Assembly (NCBI GenBank): GCA_027924585.1
Contig: BSBM01002079.1
Location: 434,001 to 498,000, forward strand
Reading direction: 5' to 3'
Source of the DNA: Larix kaempferi
Lineage: Eukaryota; Streptophyta; Pinopsida; Pinales; Pinaceae
Length of the DNA: 64,000 nucleotides
The notes under the pieces are model-generated. The model was given only the letters and a program-made list of their open reading frames with translations. It searched no databases and was not told the origin of the DNA. Positions 57,801 through 64,000 of the stretch are shown here, one piece after another. The stretch's first letter is position 1. Each line of letters opens with the position of its first letter. The translations under genes were made by a program, and so were the position numbers.

Positions 57801-58870
57801 CTAAACATGTGAATTGATTCAATGTTTGAGTATAGGTACTGCTGGAAGCAAGGACTATGAAGGCATCATAAGGATGCATGTGGACATGTGACAGTCCTAA
57901 AGAGAGCTCAATATGAGCAGTAATGAAATATGGTGCTAGTGGATATGTGTGGGTCCTAGCAGCCAAAGGTTTTGTAAGCAACAATGGGGAAGGATTCCCT
58001 AGTTGAAAAGCATTAGACAAACCTTAGACATTAAGTGTCATAGACAAGAAAGGGAAAGTCAAGCATTCACATTGAATTGAAAGAGGCTAAGGAGCATGAA
58101 ACCACAGTGATGGTGTGGCTCCGGATTGGAACAAGACTAAGAGGGGGAAACTCTTACTCTTCTCTTTCATTTTTTATTGATACATTCGGAAACAGAGAAT
58201 TGTTGAATGCATGTTATGACTGAAAGTAGAGTGTGGTTATTTGCTTGAAATGAATTGTGAATGCTAAATTAGTTATTTCCTATGAAAGGATGAACATGAA
58301 TGAGTTCATGTGTATGTTGGGAAAGCATGAAATGTGTGGAAGTCTCATGAGTAAAGCATGGATGTTCCAAGTCAATTGGGAAAATAATTTACTAATTTTA
58401 ATATTGTGTTATGCTTATCCTAACAAGAATTGCCATGATGAGTCTCACAGGTCAGACATTGAAAGCCATTGAGTGCAGCTAGTACTAGCCAAGTGTTGCT
58501 AGTGAGAAAAGCGAGAGTCAGTTGTGCACATTGATCATGGAAGCAGGCCAAAAGATATTTGATTTGGTTGAAAATCTTTCTTAGATAGTTGCCAGGGAAG
58601 CAAGAAAGATGGCACTCATGAAATTCCATACTTGTAGATCAGCTGGAAGGTGAATAAAAGAAAGGGATCGCTGTAGAGAAATTCCCACCTGCAGAGATGG
58701 AAGATCAAAGCCAGTAGGAGCAGTTGTGGAAGCCAAGGGACTTGGTCCTGAAAGCTCAAAGTGAAGAGATGAAATGCAGGACAAACCTACCACCATTTGT
58801 GAATTTTGAAGCATGTGTAAAGTGGGTATTTATTCCTAGGTATTGGAACACCGAGGACGGTGTTAGTCCA
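57801..58870 (+). other. Element E internal region, right non-coding part
   Basis: One stretch (about 58640-58860) can be read as a short frame ending FVNFEACVKWVFIPRYWNTE before the purine tract, perhaps the last trace of a lost gene. Otherwise nothing is recognised. Confidence 0.4.
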
Positions 58871-58882
58871 AGGGGAGGGGGA
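58871..58882 (+). other. Element E polypurine tract
   Basis: AGGGGAGGGGGA directly before the 3' LTR start. Confidence 0.9.
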
Positions 58883-58883
58883 A

Positions 58884-59002
58884 TGTAATGTCCCCAGTTT
58901 GACCCTTATAATATTTTGGGCTATAACGGAAATATTGTATGCATATTATGTATGATTCCTAGTGTGGAGCTCAAGGCCAAGGCCCCGCTAGTGAACACTC
59001 GA
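58884..59002 (+). repeat. Element E 3' LTR, first 119 bp only
   Basis: TGTAATGTCCCC...GAACACTCGA matches 51136 onward and then stops abruptly. The missing part is not found in the rest of the window. Confidence 0.88.
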
Positions 59003-60395
59003 GCATATCCTCTTTTGTCTAACCTTTGATAAGATTGATCTTCTTAGTTGAACTTGCCCTTTATAATGGGGTTGATGGTGGAGAAACACCTTAAACCTTT
59101 TCCTCATTATGCTAGACTTCAATATTTGCATTTGTATTATGTTTAGGAGCAACCTAGTTTAGCTCCTCATCTAAGGTAGATTATTGTAGATGGGCACCCA
59201 TGGTCACTAGCGTTCTTGTCATGCTTATACAAGAAACATAATTCCCTCTTGCCGTGAATGGAAAACCATATAAACATACAAACAATCTAGAATAATAGAG
59301 GTTGATATAGTGTAGAAGAACATGTAAATAGAAACATATATGACAACATACCAAAAACTTGGACAAGAAGATAGTTTATGACATTATGTCAATACCTGAA
59401 CTAAAGAGACTTTATAAGGGAGTGTTGATCTACTGAGCAATTTCATACTATATAATATATAAATGGTTCTCCCATGGATAATAGATCTTGATTTATAGTA
59501 CTACATTGTAAGTTTGATTGGTGAATGGTCATTGGCATGTATTGCATACTTGATTGTTTGAATGTGTATATGACTGATTTGATTATGCTCTAATGACTAG
59601 GAAATTCCCATAGTTGATCCTTGCATTTTTTAAGTGTTTAATGGTCTTAAGAGATTGATTTAATGAGTTATGATCACAGATTTCATTAGAGAGTGCATAA
59701 TTAGCATTGGGTTGTTGATCACACTTGAAGGTGAAGTTGATAATAAATGTTTGAAGTAATTTAGAAGAGGAAAGTAATGCTAAGATATATATATGGGCTT
59801 GATGTTAGGCATATCAGAATATGATTTATTGCAAACATTCTCCAATTATTAATCGATGTGTCACATATGATAGAGAATATGTATTCTAAGATTGAGCATG
59901 GTTGGATTAAACTTATGATAGTGCTAGATATCTAAAGATTTGCTTCTTTATGCCAAAGAAATAAATGACATGGCCTAGAAATCATGTATAACATACTTGT
60001 AAGCCATATACTTTGGTTCATTAAAAGTCAATTTTTGAATAATGGTAAGCTCAATGAATTTATAAATTTATAGGATTTTTTGAAATTATTTTGGATAGTT
60101 CCGTACTATTTTAATATATTATATTATTGTGTTTACATGGACTTGTAAAATGATGACAAGTTGAGTTGTACTTTCATTATTAATCTTTGCTCCATCATAA
60201 ACCTTGTTACAATTTTGAATAAATTGAAGAAATTTAAATCAATAATTTTTATACTTAATTTAAAAATAATAATATAATTAGTTAGTAAATAAATTAATAT
60301 TTGAAAATGTTTCTAATATAAGTTATTTTATATCTATTTCCAAATAAAAACCCCCCTTATGTTCTTTATACATTTTTAAATTCACAAAACTAATA
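59003..60395 (-). repeat. Pogo-associated repeat, copy 2, first part
   Basis: Colinear with 37917-39330. It starts inside the transposase HTH region and so contains only the N-terminal coding trace, with stops. It is cut at 60395/60396 by the LINE. Confidence 0.8.
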
Positions 60396-60649
60396 TCTTT
60401 TTTTTTCACACAGAAAAAAAACTGCAACTTGTTATTCAGTGAGAATCAAAGTTACAAAGATTTACATCATGAAGGGAAGACTTCCTTTTACAAAACATAA
60501 CCAACATAACAAGTGTTGAATTAGCATGAAATCTGTAAGAAGCAAGAATAACTGAAAATACATTCATCTCCTTAAACCAAAAAGACCACCAACAGATCAA
60601 CAACCAAGAACACTGGATGACATTAGAACAAACCAAAACTGGTCAAAAA

Positions 60650-61265
60650 ACTCGATAAGAGATAGAGTCTATGCCTTCATCATCCATGAATTCATCAAAA
60701 TATAAAAGACCATCCATATCCCCTATAGCAAATTTTGACAGTCCATCTGCCTCTGCATTGAAAACCCGATAGATATGGCAAAACAATATCTGATCAAAAG
60801 TCTAGGTCATAATCAAGACTCTTTTCATCTAGTGCTCCAAACTGAGAGCATGAAGGGATTGATGAGCATTTTCCCAATCGATATGACTCTGGAGTCCCCT
60901 AAAACTTTTATGGCACAAAATCCTATTTTGTTGACAAACCATAACAACTCCCACAGATCCAATAATTCTGCTAATGTATTTGAACCAATACTTGCTCCCA
61001 TCCATAATTTGACAACACGATTCCTTTTAATTTGAATAAACATTCCAACACCGCAAAGCCCCTCCTTTTTCTGCCCCATCAAAGTACCTAGTAGGAATGT
61101 GATCCTCGAGAGTAGGAGAAACCAAAGGTCTAGGGATATTTTCTTTCCTAGATTTACTGAACTCAAAGAAAGAAGCAATTGTTCTGGAACATACATGAAA
61201 GATAGAAGGATTGATGTTCTGAAAAATTTACCTATTCCTTGCATTCCATACTTCCCATACCGCAA
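60650..61265 (-). pseudogene. LINE C-terminal RNase H domain
   Basis: The - strand frame 60825-61265 contains KIPLFAVWEVWNARNR (overlap) and then an RNase H-like core in which RNRVVKLWMGASIGSNTLAE and LLDLWELLWFV, then VLGDSRVI, are the expected G-x-x-S-N-x-A-E and D-S motifs. The first catalytic aspartate region appears altered (FLLGTLMGQKKEGLCGVGMF, where one expects F-D-G-A). It is degraded. Confidence 0.75.
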
Positions 61266-61990
61266 ATAAGGGTATCTCCTTAAATTTTACTTTCTTATGA
61301 AACCATTCTAACATGCAATTTTCATAATTGAGTCTACCCCAAGTGTCCCGAGAGTTTAGCAATCTGCAAAATTCCTTCCATACAAAGATGAAGAAATTAC
61401 AATGGCATAAAATATGAGAAACAATTTGACTATCAGATTTGCAAAAAATACAAACACCAGGTCTGCAGAAACCTCTTTTCATGAGGTTATCCCAAGTCAA
61501 TATCTTATTCTGAAGACTAATCCATAAGAAACATTTGATTTTCATAGGAATTCTCCATTTCCATAGTCTCTTGACCCACCATTTTGGAATACCAACAAAA
61601 CCCTGAGCCGATATAACATGATAAGTTGTTTTTGCCGTCACTAAGCCTTCCTTTTTGTTCTTGTCCCAAACCAAAGTGTCATCATCCGATAGGATAACAC
61701 CAACATGATACAACATCATTACATAGTTGTTTCATTCCTCATATACTTCGATTGATAAGTGCAAATCAGAAGCAGATAACCAATAAACACCAACAGCATC
61801 CCTGCTCTCATAGATCTTAGCTAAAAGCAATATATTTTGCTTATGGAGTTCAACAATTAAATGAGCAGACAATTTCAAGGCGTCAAATGATCCAACAAAG
61901 GGATCGATTCCAATAAAGACTTGAGTACCACAACCAACTTTCCAACTCAAGGAATTGCTAATAGTGGGAAAGGTTTTCAGGAAACCACAC
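61228..61990 (-). pseudogene. LINE zf-RVT (reverse transcriptase zinc-binding) domain
   Basis: After WKVGCGTQVFIGIDPFVGS a - strand frame (61228-61719) reads LVWDKNKKEGLVTAKTTYHV, WKWRIPMKIKCFLWISLQNK and CIFCKSDSQIVSHILCHCNF. The C-x2-C...H-x3-C-x-C arrangement and K-x-x-x-F-x-W motif are those of the zf-RVT domain that lies between RT and RNase H in plant LINEs. It is in two frames with at least one shift near 61725. Confidence 0.85.
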
Positions 61991-61992
61991 CA

Positions 61993-62291
61993 AATTATAA
62001 ATGCATTTGAACCAGGGTATTTTTTAAGGATTATAAAAGTATACTTAAGTATAGTAGTCTAGGCAATTATTTTGGATTGAGAAAACATATATATAGGTTG
62101 GTAGGCAAATATTAAATATGAAACCTACAATTTACTCCTGAAACTAGTGAATTTTGGCGAATATTATGATAAAAAAACATATTTTATGTAAATATAGGCA
62201 ATATTAGAGACTAAAAATAACCAAAAAGCGAATTTATTTTTTGAAAAAATGTCCCGAAAATAGCCAATTGGCGAAATTTCGCCCCTAAAAA
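61993..62291. mobile_element. ~300-bp AT-rich insert within the LINE, type unknown
   Basis: The LINE reading breaks after SCSNQGNF (62285) and resumes at GFLKTFPTISNSLSWKVG (about 61990). The DNA between is AT-rich with GGGCGAAATTTCGCC near one end (62268-62282, itself a palindrome) and has no LINE match. It is a secondary insertion whose ends and target duplication I cannot define. Confidence 0.5.
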
Positions 62292-62712
62292 TTTCCCTGA
62301 TTTGAACAACTCTTCACAGGATCTCGAATCCATAGAATCGTTGAAAAGGACTTAATATATTTGGAATGGATAACTTTTCCCTGCAGACCTCCTCCAAAAA
62401 GAAAATGCCATATACTCTTTACGCACAAGGCCTGGTTAAACCACACAAGGTTTTTATGCCCCCAACCACCCATCTTTTTAGGCAAAGAGATACTCTCCCT
62501 GGATACCAAATGAAATTTTGAAACATCTAGCCTGCTAGCCCAAATGAATTGAAATATTTTTCTTTTAATGCTAGCAATAACCGCAGAAGGAATCACAGTA
62601 AAAGAAAACTAGTACATTGAAATACTTTAAAGAACTAAAGTAACAAGTGTAAGTCTTCCTCTAGTTGATAACCATCTGAAGGACCACCTACAAATTCTTT
62701 TTCCCACTTTCT
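62285..62712 (-). pseudogene. LINE reverse transcriptase C-terminal part
   Basis: The - strand reads WSFRWLSTRGRLTLVTLVL near the start, then IPSAVIASIKRKIFQFIWAS, SLPKKMGGWGHKNLVWFNQA and LCVKSIWHFLFGG. These are the thumb region segments of plant LINE RT. The catalytic F-x-D-D part lies upstream and is lost. The frame has stops near the 5' edge, and the segment ends at the insert at about 62291. Confidence 0.82.
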
Positions 62713-62910
62713 GAAAAATCATTACCAACTAATTCATAATATGAAATGTTAAACACCTTTCCTTAGGAAATCCTTAGGAAAGGGTTCCTATGCTAGTAAA
62801 ACTAAAAGCTGAAATATAACTTAATAAAAACAATAAGGAAGAAAAATAATTAAATTTCATGAATATCCATTATGTTGATGAATTTTAAGAGTATGATATT
62901 AACATAAATG
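62713..62910 (-). repeat. Pogo-associated repeat, copy 2, second part
   Basis: Continues the match to copy 1 (CATTACCAACTAATTCATAA onwards, 39339-39510) after the LINE. Similarity fades at about 62905. Confidence 0.75.
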
Positions 62911-63057
62911 TATTTTATTTTTAAATTTAATTATTACATATTAGAAGGATTTTATAATTTTATATTACTGTATATATTTTAACAATATATATTTTGTTAA
63001 AAATGAAATTGGTTATTTAATATTCAGTAAACTATCAAGAGGAAGTGCTCATCAGAT

Positions 63058-63146
63058 GGTCCCGTAGCTCAGTTGGTTAGAGCATTGGTCTTATGTCATA
63101 CATAAGAGCAAGCCGAAGGTCGCGGGTTCGAGCCCCGCCGGGACCA
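63058..63146 (+). tRNA. Intron-containing tRNA gene, probable tRNA-Ile (UAU)
   Basis: Full cloverleaf: acceptor GGTCCCG/CGGGACC, D stem GCTC/GAGC, anticodon stem TTGGT (63085-63089)/GCCGA (63112-63116) with two G-U pairs, T arm GCGGG TTCGAGC CCCGC, discriminator A. A 15-nt intron (63096-63110) lies one base after the anticodon, the standard site. The mature tRNA would be 74 nt. The intron pairs with the anticodon loop (CTTATGT with ACATAAG). Anticodon TAT (63092-63094) gives Ile for AUA codons. Position 37 is G where A is expected for such tRNAs, so the identity is less sure than the gene itself. Confidence 0.8.
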
Positions 63147-63180
63147 ACTACTAATTCCTTGGACCAACTACTAATTCCTT
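63141..63180 (+). repeat. 20-bp tandem duplication that includes the tRNA 3' end
   Basis: GGACCAACTACTAATTCCTT occurs twice in a row. The first GGACCA is the end of the tRNA acceptor stem plus discriminator. No T-run terminator directly follows; the first TTTT is at about 63208. Confidence 0.92.
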
Positions 63181-63500
63181 GAATTCTCTTAGGAATGATT
63201 GTTCAATTTTGTTATCCCCGAATCACGGTCCTGAGTTTTTCTGAACGATTCTGTTTGTCGCTGGCTCACGGCCGTGAAAGCAAATAAACATTTGTCAGTT
63301 TATCTAATCATATTTTCTTTGGAATTTCCAGACTACTTATCTGCCACATCAGTGTTTATGGCCTCAACAAAGCGATGGAAATTATACTATTAAACCTACT
63401 CTGCCCATTTAGTTCCGCCCATTTAGTTCCGGCTACTTTTAAGTCATCTATATTCATTCTGCTTAGTCTTGAATGTGAAGAAAGTAGTTTTGTGTAAACT

Positions 63501-63617
63501 ATAGCTACATGATTTCCAAATTAATGTATTTGATTTCCAATAGCTATATGATTTCCAAATTAATGTATTTGATTTCCAATAGCTATATGATTTCCAAATT
63601 AATGTATTTGATTTCGA
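63501..63617 (+). repeat. 39-bp tandem repeat, three units
   Basis: Units starting ATAGCTAYATGATTTCCAAA at 63501, 63540 and 63579, nearly identical, followed by a degenerate partial unit to about 63632. Confidence 0.92.
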
Positions 63618-63773
63618 ATTTAATGTGTTTGAGATGTTGTCACATAAATAAAGTGACGTTTTCATTAAAAAAGAAGTAATTAAAAAAATTCATATCATCT
63701 CATAAAATAAAAAAATTATGAAAAATAATTTTAAAAAAATCTATGTGGTTTGTAAAAAAAATAAAAAATAAAA

Positions 63774-63903
63774 CTTAAACCTCGATCTATCAAGAAAGAG
63801 AGGGATCAACTTTCTTGTTGTAAAAAAAATATGATAAAAATAAAAAAAAATTATACCATAAGAAATTGGATCCCTCTCCATGCTTGATAGATCCTGGTTT
63901 AAG
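63774..63903. repeat. Fold-back element with ~43-bp inverted arms
   Basis: The left arm (63774-63816, with GATCTATCAAGAAAGAGAGG) pairs with the right arm (63859-63903, with CCTCTCCATGCTTGATAGAT). About 80-85% of positions match, and the loop is a 42-nt A/T-rich stretch. It resembles a small MITE or hairpin; no flanking duplication was identified. Confidence 0.72.
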
Positions 63904-64000
63904 ATGGATCTATATTGGTTATAGAACAATTATCCTCTAACATTTTTCTGTTAAAATTTATATTATCATTTTTGTTATATTTGATCCCTCTAGACACTTA

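Larger units (their letters stand above)
51136..59002 (+). mobile_element. Element E: large non-coding LTR retrotransposon derivative, 3' LTR truncated
   Basis: It has a 1409-bp 5' LTR, a PBS, an internal region of about 6.3 kb without any recognisable gag or pol domain, a clear purine tract and the first 119 bp of a 3' LTR. The structure matches a LARD-type element that would depend on proteins of another element. It carries a younger solo LTR of family B (54675-54977). Confidence 0.8.
60396..62712 (-). mobile_element. 5'-truncated plant L1-type LINE
   Basis: On the - strand the order from 62712 down is RT thumb, zf-RVT, RNase H and a short A-rich end (A-tract at about 60398-60406 and 60413-60420). 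The element interrupts a repeat whose empty-site form is present at 39312-39345, which fixes both edges within a few bases. The endonuclease and most of RT are missing, as is usual for 5'-truncated LINEs. No clean target duplication could be seen. Confidence 0.85.

Noticed and set aside
62700-62720. Search for a LINE target-site duplication
   Set aside because: Comparison with the empty site at 39312-39345 shows where the insertion happened, but no convincing repeated flank is present.
63501-63617. Regularly repeated 39-bp units considered as a CRISPR-like array
   Set aside because: The units are directly abutting with no spacers, in plant nuclear DNA. This is a simple tandem repeat.

Overview
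The window reads as nuclear DNA from a seed plant with a large, transposon-rich genome. The evidence is plant-type Ty3/gypsy elements whose primer-binding sites match initiator-Met tRNA, a chromodomain polyprotein, a plant L1-type LINE with zf-RVT and RNase H domains, a plant pogo-like transposase, a relic of a plant MAPKKK and a eukaryotic tRNA gene with an intron. A gymnosperm would fit the long LTRs and large gene-free tracts, but nothing here proves the species. I found no intact protein-coding host gene.

Positions 1 to about 35,100 form a nested stack of LTR retrotransposons, all on the + strand. The oldest is element A (Ty3/gypsy), whose 5' end lies before the window. Its pol is split into three pieces (1-819, 5273-5687, 19251-21613), followed by its 3' LTR. 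Element B (820-5272, LTRs of 374 and 387 bp, target duplication ATTTC) sits in A just before RT. Element C (5688-19250) sits inside A's RT; it is a chromovirus with very long LTRs of about 4.35 kb. Element D (22366-35082, LTRs about 1.76 kb, target duplication GAGTA/GAGTG) sits in A's 3' LTR. D has a gag with five zinc-knuckle positions, a protease, a second gag-like domain, RNase H and integrase but no reverse transcriptase. It also carries a large extra reading frame after integrase with its own TATA-like box. B has lost RT and the integrase core as well.

Positions 35,100-41,400 hold the possible rest of A's LTR, a short 24-bp minisatellite, a decayed pogo-like (DDE_1) transposase on the - strand and AT-rich DNA with a long hairpin. 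At 41,502-43,726 is a broken MAPKKK. Its kinase N-lobe and catalytic loop are followed by about 1.16 kb of LTR-like DNA on the - strand and then by the C-terminal tail; the rest of the kinase domain is missing.

Positions 43,730-50,680 are gene-free, AT-rich DNA with several recent tandem duplications. An LTR fragment (50,684) is followed by element E (51,136-59,002), a large non-coding LTR derivative with LTR, PBS and PPT but no recognisable pol. E has a GC-rich 33-bp repeat in its leader and contains a reverse-oriented solo LTR of the B family with perfect target duplication GTTTC. E's 3' LTR breaks off after 119 bp, where a second copy of the pogo-associated repeat begins. That copy is itself interrupted by a 5'-truncated LINE (60,396-62,710, - strand). 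The window ends with an intron-containing tRNA gene (63,058-63,146), a 39-bp tandem repeat and an AT-rich fold-back element.
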